Below, piece by piece: positions 56,576 through 64,000 of a stretch of 64,000 nt of DNA. Position numbers and translations under genes: made by a program. Every line of letters begins with the position of its first letter. Within the stretch, counting starts at the first letter, position 1. This DNA comes from RHKX01 sp046330285 (GTDB taxonomy: Bacteria > Actinomycetota > Thermoleophilia > Solirubrobacterales > 70-9): NCBI GenBank assembly GCA_046330285.1, contig JAXLSX010000003.1, positions 124,001 to 188,000 on the forward strand, written 5' to 3'. A model generated the notes under the pieces. It had not been told where the DNA came from and did not search any database. It saw nothing but the letters and a program-made list of their open reading frames with translations.

Positions 56576-58050
56576 GCGTCCGGGCCAGAGCCGGGCTGAT
56601 CGCCGCCGCCGCGGTCCTCGCCGCGGCGCTGCTGCCCGCCACCGCCTCGGCCGACCGCGGCGACATGGTCGGCGGCCGCTTCAGCGACTGCTTCTGGAAT
56701 TACGGCGCCTTCGGGGTCCACGACTTCAACATCGCCTACCCCGACGCCGGCGCGACCTACTGGGCCGCCGGCTTCCGCCGCCCGCCGGGCTCGAAGCTGA
56801 CGCTGCGCGGGCGCTACCCGCATTCCCGCTATATGGCGATGCAGACCTACGACATTCTCGGCCGCGGCGTCGACGGGCTCGCCGATTACCAGATCGACCC
56901 GCTCCTGGGATCGACCAACCCGTTCCGCAGGGGCGCCGATCGAAGCTCCGGCAAGCGCAGCTACAGGGTGAGCGTCGTCGACGCGAAGAACCCGGGCTTC
57001 CCGCTCGAGGCATACGACGGCGAGGCGTCCCGGAACAAGATCTACGTGATTCCCGACGCCGGCCCGATCACCGAGACCGACGGCTCGGAGACCTACGAGC
57101 TCAACCTGCTGATGATGCGCGTCTACGTGCCCGACAAGGGGACCGACCTGACCGGCGGCGTCGGGCTTCCGAAGCCGACCCTGGAGCTCGCCGACGGAAC
57201 CGTGCTGAAGGGTCAGGCTCTCTGCGACGCGGTCGACTCCGAGTCGAAGGCGCTCGGGCACACGCGCGTGCCCGATCCGGGGGCGCTGCTGATCAGCGAA
57301 GACGCCTACGCGGCGATGCGCTATCCGAACGAGCTCAGCGCCCCGGTCGACGTGTTCGCCGGGCTGACCTCGGTGCCGCGCGAGGTGCCGCCGTGGTTCC
57401 CGGCGGTGCGCGCCGGCGAGTGGCGAGCCCAATACGACCGCCGCTACCTGCTGCAGCAGTGGACCGGCGACGACGCTCCCGGCGCCGATCCCACTCCCCC
57501 GGCCCGCGGCGCTTCCGGCGGGTTCTTCCCGAACGTTCACAACGCCTACGTCCGGACGGTGATCCACCGCCACTTCGGCAAGGTCGCGGTGTTCCGCGGC
57601 AAGCTGCCGACGGCGCCGGCGACCCTGCACGGCGACCGGCGGATGGGCAGCGGCCAGGTCCGCTACACGAGCTTCTGCATGAACGAGGCGCCCCTGACGA
57701 CCAGGGTCACCGACTGCGCCTTCGACGAGCAGGTGCCGACCAACCGCAACGGCATCTACACGATCGTCGTCAGCCGTCCCGGGGACCGTCCGAAGAGCGC
57801 GCGCTTTCAGTGCGGCAAGGCGTGGATCCGCTGGAGCCGGAGCGGCGACGGCTACCTCGACCACGACTTCGGCTGGTTCCAGATCCGCAACATGCTTCCG
57901 TCGCGCTCGTTCGACCACGCGATCCAGCTGACGTCGACGCCCGGCGACGAGAACGACGTGATGGGCCCGTATCTCCCGAAGCTCGAGTACTTCGACGGCC
58001 CGGCGGCCTTCGACCGCTCGAGTCAGGGCGGCTGCGGCCCGGCGCGGTAG
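56572..58050 (+). CDS. Secreted cysteine-containing protein, paralogue B
   Basis: A 492-residue exported protein, signal peptide GLIAAAAVLAAALLPATASA. It shares the order and key residues of paralogue A: DCFWNYGAFGVHDFNIAYPD, AGATYWAAGFRRPPGS, SRYMAMQTYDILG, VGLPKPTLELADGTVLKGQA-LC, RYTSFCMNEAPL, TDCAFDEQVPTNRNG, and CGKAWIRWSRSG. Identity between the two is spread across the whole length, so they arose by duplication. GTG 56572 overlaps the stop of A (GTGA), coupling the two. They may act as a heterodimer. Function unknown; no catalytic residue can be named. Confidence 0.75.
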   Translation: MSVRARAGLIAAAAVLAAALLPATASADRGDMVGGRFSDCFWNYGAFGVHDFNIAYPDAGATYWAAGFRRPPGSKLTLRGRYPHSRYMAMQTYDILGRGVDGLADYQIDPLLGSTNPFRRGADRSSGKRSYRVSVVDAKNPGFPLEAYDGEASRNKIYVIPDAGPITETDGSETYELNLLMMRVYVPDKGTDLTGGVGLPKPTLELADGTVLKGQALCDAVDSESKALGHTRVPDPGALLISEDAYAAMRYPNELSAPVDVFAGLTSVPREVPPWFPAVRAGEWRAQYDRRYLLQQWTGDDAPGADPTPPARGASGGFFPNVHNAYVRTVIHRHFGKVAVFRGKLPTAPATLHGDRRMGSGQVRYTSFCMNEAPLTTRVTDCAFDEQVPTNRNGIYTIVVSRPGDRPKSARFQCGKAWIRWSRSGDGYLDHDFGWFQIRNMLPSRSFDHAIQLTSTPGDENDVMGPYLPKLEYFDGPAAFDRSSQGGCGPAR

Positions 58051-58112
58051 CCGACCTGATCGGACATACTCCTCTCCGTCCGCGAAGCGTCCGTTCCGGG
58101 GAGGAACCGCCC

Positions 58113-58805
58113 ATGAAGAAGCTCTCGATCCTCGTCCTCACAGCGTTCGCCGCGCTCAGCTTCGCGGCGGCGGCCGAGGCGAAGACACAGGCGAACGTCC
58201 GGACGTTCGGCGACTCCGAGCTCGAGACCTCCGGGATCCGCGTCGCCTACGGCGAGGTGTTCTCGAGCAGGTCCGAGTGCTACTCCGAGCGCGGCTTCAG
58301 GTTTGCGGTCCAGACGCAGGAAGGCAAGCAGGTGATCGACGCCGGCCGGACGAGCGTCGACGGCGCGATTTCCGGCGGCTACGACAGCGCGTTCGTCAAC
58401 GGCCGAGACCTCTACTTCGTGCTCGGCAAGACCAAGCACTGCGCCGGCGAGACGGTCAAGGTGAATCCGCCGGTCGAGATCCTGCCGCGGGCGCTGGGCA
58501 AGCCGCCCGTGAAGACCTTCGTCATCCCGCTCGGGCTGAACGGCAACAAGAAGGACGGCGTGTTCGCCGGCTTGATCGGTCTCAAGAAGCGGGCCAAGTG
58601 CTTCGACGACCGCAAGACGAAGCTCCTGATCGACGGCAAGCTCGTCGACCGCGGTACGACATCGTTCGGTGGATCGTGGGCGCTGCACCTGACGATCAAG
58701 GAGTTCGACGGCGCCGAGAAGATGACCGTCAAGGTCGCGAAGTCGAAGCTCGCGAACGGCACGACGTGCGGCGGCGCCTCCTACACCTACATCCCCGCGA
58801 AATAG
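58113..58805 (+). CDS. Secreted protein with two C-RKV-C domains
   Basis: A 230-residue exported protein. Signal peptide: LSILVLTAFAALSFAAAAEA. Domain 1: YGEVFSSRSECYSERGFRFA, then DAGRTSVDGAISGGY, a second Cys in TKHCAGETV. Domain 2: FAGLIGLKKRAKCFDDRKTK, DRGTTSFGGSWALHL, a second Cys in GTTCGGASY. ATG 58113 has GAGGAAC upstream. It follows the secreted pair by about 60 bases on the same strand and could be read through from it. Closest relative in this window is the gene at 59481. Confidence 0.77.
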   Translation: MKKLSILVLTAFAALSFAAAAEAKTQANVRTFGDSELETSGIRVAYGEVFSSRSECYSERGFRFAVQTQEGKQVIDAGRTSVDGAISGGYDSAFVNGRDLYFVLGKTKHCAGETVKVNPPVEILPRALGKPPVKTFVIPLGLNGNKKDGVFAGLIGLKKRAKCFDDRKTKLLIDGKLVDRGTTSFGGSWALHLTIKEFDGAEKMTVKVAKSKLANGTTCGGASYTYIPAK

Positions 58806-58812
58806 GCGACCG

Positions 58813-59400
58813 TCAGCTCGCGTAGGGATCCCGCGGCGAGCGGTCGTCGGAGAGCGTCTCCCGCGATCGCGTGACGAGATTCTCGATCGCGTCCGCGAGG
58901 TGGACCTGGTCGATGTTGTAGTCGCCGCGATCGACGCGGAGGCGGTGCGCCTCGAGCAGGACCTCGGCGTGGGTGTGTCCCGCCGGCGGCTCGAACCGGT
59001 ATGAGGCGAGCTCGATCAGCAGGCCGAGCGGGTCCTTGAAGTAGATCGAGTCCATGAACCCACGGTCCTTGACGCCGCTGTGATCGATCCCGCGCTCGTC
59101 GAGGCGCTCGACGGCTTGGTTGAAGGTCGCCGCCGACACCGCGAATGCGATGTGGTGGACGCAACCCGGGTCCATCGGCGTGCGGTCGGGCGTTCCGGTC
59201 CGCTCCTCGTTGGTGAAGATCGTGATCAGGCGCCCGTCGCCGGGATCGAAGTAGAGGTGGCTCTCCGCCTCGTTGTCGAGGTTGGGCTGCTCGAACACGA
59301 ACGGCATCCCGAGCACTCCTTCCCAGAAATCGATCGACGTCTGCCGGTCGGCGCCCGTCAGCGTGATGTGGTGGACGCCCTGACTCTGGAGCTTGCGCAT
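58813..59400 (-). CDS. VOC-family (glyoxalase/dioxygenase-like) protein
   Basis: A 195-residue protein with two beta-alpha-beta-beta-beta units of the vicinal-oxygen-chelate fold. First unit: GVHHITLTGADRQTSIDFWE with a metal His, ESHLYFDPGDGRLITIF. Second unit: CVHHIAFAVSAATFNQAVER with a second His, and SIYFKDPLGLLIELASYRF with the metal Glu. So a metal site His-His-Glu looks complete. Resembles ring-cleaving dioxygenases or glyoxalases; substrate unknown. ATG 59400; it stands alone between plus-strand genes. Confidence 0.85.
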   Translation of the reverse strand: MRKLQSQGVHHITLTGADRQTSIDFWEGVLGMPFVFEQPNLDNEAESHLYFDPGDGRLITIFTNEERTGTPDRTPMDPGCVHHIAFAVSAATFNQAVERLDERGIDHSGVKDRGFMDSIYFKDPLGLLIELASYRFEPPAGHTHAEVLLEAHRLRVDRGDYNIDQVHLADAIENLVTRSRETLSDDRSPRDPYAS

Positions 59401-59480
59401 GGCTGAAACCTAGCGACCTGCCGCGATCGTCAGGCCATCTCGGCTATAACGGGCGAAACGCAACCTGGGGAGAGAAGACC

Positions 59481-60194
59481 ATGAGGAAAGTTGCAGCCAT
59501 CGGAATCGCCGCGATCGCGACGCTCGCATTCGCCGCCACGGCCGAGGCGAAGACGTCGACGACCGTGCGGCCGTACAACGACGTCGAGTTCAGCGATACC
59601 GGGTTCCACGTCGCCTTCGGGCAGGTCTTCTCGAACAAGCAGTCGTGCGCGGCCAACCGCAAGGTCAAGCTGGTGGCGGTGAAGGGCGGCAAGTCGAAGG
59701 TGGTCGGTTCCGGGGTCAGCACCGATGAAGGCGCGATCTCCGGCGGCTACCTCAAGAGCCGGGTCGGCAACGCGCAGATCCGGCTCGTCGCTCCGAAGAC
59801 GAAGAAGTGCGGTGCCGACTCGGCGGTCGTGGAGGCCGATCCGAATCCGCCGGTCACCCGCCGCGCGAACGAAACGCTCCCCGCGGTCCTCGACGTCGAC
59901 GGCAAGGGCAATGACGGCGCGTTCGCCGGGCTCATCCTGCTCCAGCAGCCGCTCAAGGGCCAGCGCGGAAGTGCGCCGCCGCGGCAGTGCTTCGTCGGTC
60001 GCAAGATCTCGCTCTACGGAGACGGCGAACAACTCGACCACGGCGTCACGTCGAACCGCGGCACCTTCGCCCTGCACGTGACGAACTCGGAGTTCAACAC
60101 GGTCTCGCAGTTCAAGATCAAGGTGAGGAAGTCGAAGGCGCCGGACGGCACCGAATGCGGCGCCGGGGAGACGACCTTCCCCGAGCCCTTCTGA
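59481..60194 (+). CDS. Secreted protein with two C-RKV-C domains
   Basis: A 237-residue exported protein. Signal peptide: AAIGIAAIATLAFAATAEAK. Domain 1: FGQVFSNKQSCAANRKVKLV, STDEGAISGGYLKS, second Cys in TKKCGADSA. Domain 2: FAGLILLQQPLKGQRGSAPP, then RQCFVGRKISLY, SNRGTFALHVTNSEF, second Cys in GTECGAGET. Strongly similar in order and spacing to the gene at 58113, from which a VOC gene on the other strand separates it. These two genes share the NPPV linker and look like a recent duplication. Function unknown. Confidence 0.78.
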   Translation: MRKVAAIGIAAIATLAFAATAEAKTSTTVRPYNDVEFSDTGFHVAFGQVFSNKQSCAANRKVKLVAVKGGKSKVVGSGVSTDEGAISGGYLKSRVGNAQIRLVAPKTKKCGADSAVVEADPNPPVTRRANETLPAVLDVDGKGNDGAFAGLILLQQPLKGQRGSAPPRQCFVGRKISLYGDGEQLDHGVTSNRGTFALHVTNSEFNTVSQFKIKVRKSKAPDGTECGAGETTFPEPF

Positions 60195-60265
60195 GCGGCC
60201 AGGCGGCGCGCGACAACCGCGCTGCCTGACACGACAGGCGTGACATCGGTCTACCCTGGCCGTCG

Positions 60266-62839
60266 ATGCTCCGGCGATCGACAACGGCCGCGCTCGCGAC
60301 TCTCGCGGCGATCGTCGCCGCGGCGACGGTGCTGGCCGGCGCCGCGCCGGCGGCGGCCGCCCGCACCTACAGCTACGACACCCCGGTACTGAAGACGTCG
60401 CCGTGGCCGGCGATGCGCAGGGACAGGCGCAACACCGGCTCCTCGCCGATCCGCGCGAAGCTCGACCCGAAGGCGAAGCCGTGGAAGTTCCGGACGGGCA
60501 AGGGCGTGTTCTCGACGCCGATCATCGACGGGCACGACACCGCCTACTTCGGCTCGGCCGATCGCAACTTCTACGCCGTCGATCGGACCGGCGCCCTCCG
60601 CTGGAAGCTGAAGACGGGCGAGATCATCGACTCGGCGGGGACGCTCGGCGCCCCCGACCCCGAGGCGGGCGGGCCGACCCTGACGTTCGGCTCCGCCGAC
60701 GAGCACATCTACCGGCTGCGCGACCCCGAGCGCGCCGACCTGACCCGCAAGCAGCGGATCGTTTGGCGGTTCAAGACCGAGAAGCCGCCGGTCGGAGGGC
60801 AGATCGTCAACTGGTGGGAGGGCAACGTCGTGATCGGCCCGGACGGCACCCTCTACGCGGGCAACACCGGCGGCGGGCTCTACGCGATCAGCCCCGAGGG
60901 GCAGGAGCTCTGGAACTTCCCGACCGGCAACTCGGTCTGGTCGGCGGCGGCGATCGACGACGCGGGACGCATCTTCTTCGGCTCGGTCGACGCCTTCCTC
61001 TACGGGATCGACGGCTCCGGCTCGCCGCTCTGGAACAAGCTGACGATCGGCTTCAACGCGTCGTCGGCCGCGATCGGAAGCGACGGCACCGTCTACATCG
61101 GGTCCTTCGACCACAGCCTCTACGCCCTCGACCCCGCGAGCGGCGCGGTCAAGTGGAAGTTCGAGACGGGCGATCACATCTACCCCTCGGCGGCGCTCGA
61201 GGAGAACGCCAACGGCGACACGGTCGCCATCTACACCGCCTCCGCCGACGGCTCGATCTACAAGCTCGACACCGACGGCAACCTCGTCTGGCGCTACGAC
61301 ACCGGCGATGCGATCCGCTCCTCCCCGGTCCTCGGCCGCGCCCCGAAGGGCGAGAGCGGGCGGATCCTCTACGTCGGCTCCTCCGACGGCTCGCTCTACG
61401 CCATCGACACCGAGGACGGCGCCCGCCGCTGGTCCTACGACACGACCCCGCGCGGCCCCGTCCTCCACGACCGCAACGACCTCAACTCGAGCCCGGCGCT
61501 CGGCCGCGGCGGCATCTGGATCGGCGGCGAGTCCGGCTACCTCTACCACGTGCCCTACGACTACTGCCTCGGCCCGGGCCGCAGCGACGACCGGTGCGAC
61601 ACCGACCCGGGTGAGAAGTTCGGCGACGAGCTGACCCGGACGCTGCCGGTCACCGCCGGCGGCACGACCGAGCCCGGCGGTTACTCGCGGCGGCTGCCGA
61701 CCGCGACCACGATCACCTCGCGCCTGGTCGTCCGCCGCGACGGCGAGACGCAGGACGTCCGCATGGTGCCGTCGCCGGACGCCGAATCACTGGTCGCGGA
61801 CGTGGAGCCCGACTTCGCGTTCGACGCCCAGCTCTCGGCCGACGGCCGCGACCTCCACATCGTTCCCCGCGGCTTCCTCCGCGCCGACACGCGCTATCGG
61901 GTCCACCTCGCGGGCGCCTACGCGGGGGACGGCAGCGGGACCTTCGACGACGAGATCTCGTTCCGGACCCGCAAGCGCAACGACGCAAGGCTGCCGCTCG
62001 ACGTCGGTCGCGGTCGCGTCGGTGCCTTCAACCTGCGGCGCCTGTCGTTGCCGCTGCCGACGTTGCTGCCGTCGGTCAACCAGATCGGGTTCGACAGCTA
62101 CGACTGGATCGCCGGCACCCTCGACCGGACCCGGAGCGGGAGCGGCAACCGTGGGCGCCTGCTGCTCTGGGTGATCGGCTCGCGCGAGCGGAACGGGCAG
62201 CGCGTCGCCGACCCCGCCAGCGAGTTCGCCTTCCCGCTGACCGGCCGCTACGTCGGCGACTCCGTGATCCTCGACCAGCGCAGCTTCTCCCTGCTCTTCA
62301 CCTTCGGCCGGGTGCCGCTCGACCGGCTCGGTTTCCGCGGCAGCTTCGACCCGTCGCTGACGATGCGCCCCGGCGCCGCCGTCTACGGCGAGGTCGACTG
62401 TCCGGCCGTCCCGAACCTCGGCCCGCTCCTGATCGTCGCCGGGCTCTGCAACGACCAGGACAAGCTGATCGCCTCGGGGACCTATCTGACGAGCGGCTAC
62501 CGGGGGCCCGCCAACCGGAGACCCGACGGTGTCCGCCTCGGCGACGTGGCGATGACCCGGCCGACGGCGACGACCGCCGGCTCGGTCAGCGCCGATCTGC
62601 GCCTCGCGAAGGGCGCCGATCTCGACGCCGGCGAGCACACGGCGGGCGTCCTCCTGGTCGACGCCGAGACCGGGAAGCCGCTGCCACTCGACTACGACGG
62701 GCTGACGAAGCTGAGGAAGGCCGGTGGCAAGATCACCGGGGTAGATGTGGAGCTGCCGGCCGGCACCGACCTCCCCCCTCGTCTCACCGCCTACGCGATC
62801 GCCGACGTCTTCCCGGTCGGCACAGCCAAGCTGCGCTGA
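60266..62839 (+). CDS. Secreted PQQ-type beta-propeller with C-terminal Ig-like region
   Basis: An 857-residue exported protein. Signal peptide: ALATLAAIVAAATVLAGAAP. Residues about 45-430 have repeated PQQ-like blades with Tyr-Ala/Gly-Ile/Leu-Asp endings (NFYAVDRTGALRWKLKTG; LYAISPEGQELWNF; LYALDPASGAVKWKFETG; IYKLDTDGNLVWRYDTG; LYAIDTEDGARRWSY). A C-terminal region of about 350 residues follows, with SRLVVRRDGETQDVRM and an Ig-like FRTRKRNDARLPLDVG. The propeller resembles BamB or alcohol-dehydrogenase-like folds but lacks enzyme-type PQQ ligands that I can name. Probably a structural or binding protein on the cell surface. Confidence 0.82.
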   Translation: MLRRSTTAALATLAAIVAAATVLAGAAPAAAARTYSYDTPVLKTSPWPAMRRDRRNTGSSPIRAKLDPKAKPWKFRTGKGVFSTPIIDGHDTAYFGSADRNFYAVDRTGALRWKLKTGEIIDSAGTLGAPDPEAGGPTLTFGSADEHIYRLRDPERADLTRKQRIVWRFKTEKPPVGGQIVNWWEGNVVIGPDGTLYAGNTGGGLYAISPEGQELWNFPTGNSVWSAAAIDDAGRIFFGSVDAFLYGIDGSGSPLWNKLTIGFNASSAAIGSDGTVYIGSFDHSLYALDPASGAVKWKFETGDHIYPSAALEENANGDTVAIYTASADGSIYKLDTDGNLVWRYDTGDAIRSSPVLGRAPKGESGRILYVGSSDGSLYAIDTEDGARRWSYDTTPRGPVLHDRNDLNSSPALGRGGIWIGGESGYLYHVPYDYCLGPGRSDDRCDTDPGEKFGDELTRTLPVTAGGTTEPGGYSRRLPTATTITSRLVVRRDGETQDVRMVPSPDAESLVADVEPDFAFDAQLSADGRDLHIVPRGFLRADTRYRVHLAGAYAGDGSGTFDDEISFRTRKRNDARLPLDVGRGRVGAFNLRRLSLPLPTLLPSVNQIGFDSYDWIAGTLDRTRSGSGNRGRLLLWVIGSRERNGQRVADPASEFAFPLTGRYVGDSVILDQRSFSLLFTFGRVPLDRLGFRGSFDPSLTMRPGAAVYGEVDCPAVPNLGPLLIVAGLCNDQDKLIASGTYLTSGYRGPANRRPDGVRLGDVAMTRPTATTAGSVSADLRLAKGADLDAGEHTAGVLLVDAETGKPLPLDYDGLTKLRKAGGKITGVDVELPAGTDLPPRLTAYAIADVFPVGTAKLR

Positions 62840-62844
62840 GCCGG

Positions 62845-63129
62845 ATGGCCTCCGTGCCGGACGGCGAGGCGACGATCCCGGTCCGGGTCATCCCGCGAGC
62901 GAAGCGCACGCAGGTCGGCGGCGAACGCGACGGCCGCTTGCTCGTCAGGGTTGCGGCGCCCCCGGTCGACGGCAAGGCGAACGCGGCGGTGATCGCGGCG
63001 CTCGCCTCGGCCCTGGGCGTGCCGAAGCGCGATGTCGCGATCGTCCGCGGCGAGTCCTCGCGCGACAAGGTCGTCCGCGTCACCGGAATGGCGGCGGACG
63101 ACCCGCGCCTCGCGGCGCTCAGGCGCTGA
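62845..63129 (+). CDS. DUF167 (YggU) family protein
   Basis: A 94-residue YggU-type protein. Conserved core: IPVRVIPRAKRTQVGGERDG, VRVAAPPVDGKANAAVIAAL and IVRGESSRDKVVRVTGM. Length is normal. The function of this widespread family is unknown. It starts 5 bases after the propeller gene's stop on the same strand, so it may be co-transcribed. Confidence 0.88.
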   Translation: MASVPDGEATIPVRVIPRAKRTQVGGERDGRLLVRVAAPPVDGKANAAVIAALASALGVPKRDVAIVRGESSRDKVVRVTGMAADDPRLAALRR

Positions 63130-63140
63130 CGGCCGCGTCG

Positions 63141-64000
63141 CTACTTGGCGACGCGGATCAGCTTCTTGTTGACGAACTCGTCCATCCCGTACTTGCCCAT
63201 CTCGCGCCCGAACCCGGAGCGCTTGACGCCGCCGAACGGGAGCTCCGCTCCGTCGAGTCCGACGCCGTTGACGAACACCATCCCGGTGTCGAGCTTGTCG
63301 GCGATTCGCTGGGCCTGCTCGGGATCGCTGGTGAACACGTAGGAGCCCAGGCCGAACGGGGTGTCGTTCGCGAGCTCGACGGCTTCCTCCTCGGAGCTCA
63401 CCCTGTAGACGCTCGCGACGGGTCCGAAGAACTCCTCGCGGTAGGCGTCGTTGTCCGGGGTGATGCCGGTCAGGACGGTGGTCGGGAAGAAGTTGTCCTT
63501 CCGCTCTCCTCCGATCACGACCTCAGCGCCCTGAGCGACGGCGCGGTCGAGCTGGTCCTGAAGGCGCTCGGCCGCGGTCGTCGACGAGAGCGGGCCGATC
63601 TCGGTGCCCTCGGCCGTCGGGTCGCCGGGCGAGGCCGCTGACATCTGCGCCGTGAACTTCTCGAGGAAGTCGTCGTAGACGTCGTCGGCGACGATGAACC
63701 GCTTGGCGGCGTTGCACGACTGGCCGGTGTTGTCGAGCCGGGCGCCGACGGCGGCCTCGACGGCCTCGTCGAGGTCGTCGGCGCTGAGCAGGATGAACGG
63801 GTCGGAGCCGCCGAGCTCGAGGACGACCTTCTTCAGGTTGCGGCCGGCGATCTCGGCGACGGCCGCGCCGGCGCGCTCCGAACCCGTCAGCGACACGGCG
63901 CGGACCCTGGGGTCGGCGATCGCCTCGGCGATCTGGTCGTTCGTCGCGAGGATCGTCTGGTAGGCGCCGGGCGGGAAGCCCGCGTCGTCGTACATCTGCT
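63141..64000 (-). CDS. NAD(P)-dependent aldehyde dehydrogenase (5' end cut off)
   Basis: The C-terminal 286 residues of an aldehyde dehydrogenase, running off the window edge. Present: RAVSLTGSERAGAAVAEIAG, the general base in VVLELGGSDPF, the catalytic Cys in NTGQSCNAAKRFIVADDVYD, and DAYREEFFGPVASVYRV. The end, GGVKRSGFGREMGKYGMDEF, is typical of succinate-semialdehyde-dehydrogenase-like enzymes, so this is a likely substrate class. The NAD-binding N-terminus lies outside, so cofactor choice cannot be read. Confidence 0.9.
   Translation of the reverse strand, partial: QMYDDAGFPPGAYQTILATNDQIAEAIADPRVRAVSLTGSERAGAAVAEIAGRNLKKVVLELGGSDPFILLSADDLDEAVEAAVGARLDNTGQSCNAAKRFIVADDVYDDFLEKFTAQMSAASPGDPTAEGTEIGPLSSTTAAERLQDQLDRAVAQGAEVVIGGERKDNFFPTTVLTGITPDNDAYREEFFGPVASVYRVSSEEEAVELANDTPFGLGSYVFTSDPEQAQRIADKLDTGMVFVNGVGLDGAELPFGGVKRSGFGREMGKYGMDEFVNKKLIRVAK

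Noticed and set aside
1..64000. CRISPR array, rRNA, tRNA or riboswitch
   Set aside because: No regularly spaced repeats and no recognisable RNA gene or riboswitch core were seen by eye; a covariance-model scan would settle it.

Overview
This 64 kb window comes from a high-G+C actinobacterium, most likely class Thermoleophilia (Solirubrobacterales or a relative). That placement is inferred from family content: F420-dependent LLM oxidoreductase, bacterial Ku with split LigD, topoisomerase IB, an Rv2578c-type radical SAM protein and many lineage-typical secreted proteins. Coding density is high, GTG and TTG starts are common, and genes often overlap by 4 bases (ATGA or GTGA). I saw no rRNA, tRNA, CRISPR array or complete transposon.

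Layout. 1-3.4 kb: a partial DAHP synthase, an F420 LLM oxidoreductase, a small secreted protein and an HD-GYP protein. 3.6-8.2 kb: a general-stress partner-switching module of SigB/F-type sigma factor, RsbW-like anti-sigma kinase, PAS/GAF/PP2C phosphatase (two frameshifts as given) and STAS antagonist. 8.3-9.3 kb: topoisomerase IB. 9.3-14.4 kb: a tight five-gene operon of NodB-type deacetylase, acyl-CoA-dehydrogenase-like protein, NodS-type methyltransferase, FAD reductase and a double glycosyltransferase, which looks like an uncharacterised glycoconjugate pathway. 14.4-24 kb: hydrolase, alcohol dehydrogenase, two charged coiled-coil proteins, a radical SAM protein interrupted by an intein inside its Fe-S motif, an SDR and a priming sugar-phosphate transferase.

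24.1-29 kb: a non-homologous end-joining locus with two Ku genes and LigD split into three polypeptides (phosphoesterase, ligase, polymerase). 29-38.4 kb: patatin, flavin oxidases, a TatA-YjbQ fused reading frame, a multiply frameshifted alpha/beta hydrolase, an Fe-S photolyase and a BrkB-type membrane protein. 38.4-44.7 kb: an atypical, AT-richer island. It starts at the 3' end of an SGNH hydrolase gene and is bounded by a perfect 33-bp direct repeat of that gene's end. It carries a tandem array of small four-cysteine secreted proteins, a lysozyme-like secreted protein and an OafA-type acyltransferase with an SGNH domain.

44.8-64 kb: mostly exported proteins (seven-bladed FG-GAP propeller, PQQ-type propeller, a coupled pair of about 470-490 residue secreted paralogues next to a TetR gene with a TTGTCAA operator array) mixed with SDR, archease, acyltransferase, methyltransferase, zincin, aldo/keto reductase, VOC, DUF167 and a partial aldehyde dehydrogenase. 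One undescribed secreted domain, recognised by a C-x3-RKV core and a later cysteine, recurs about eight times in five genes across the window.
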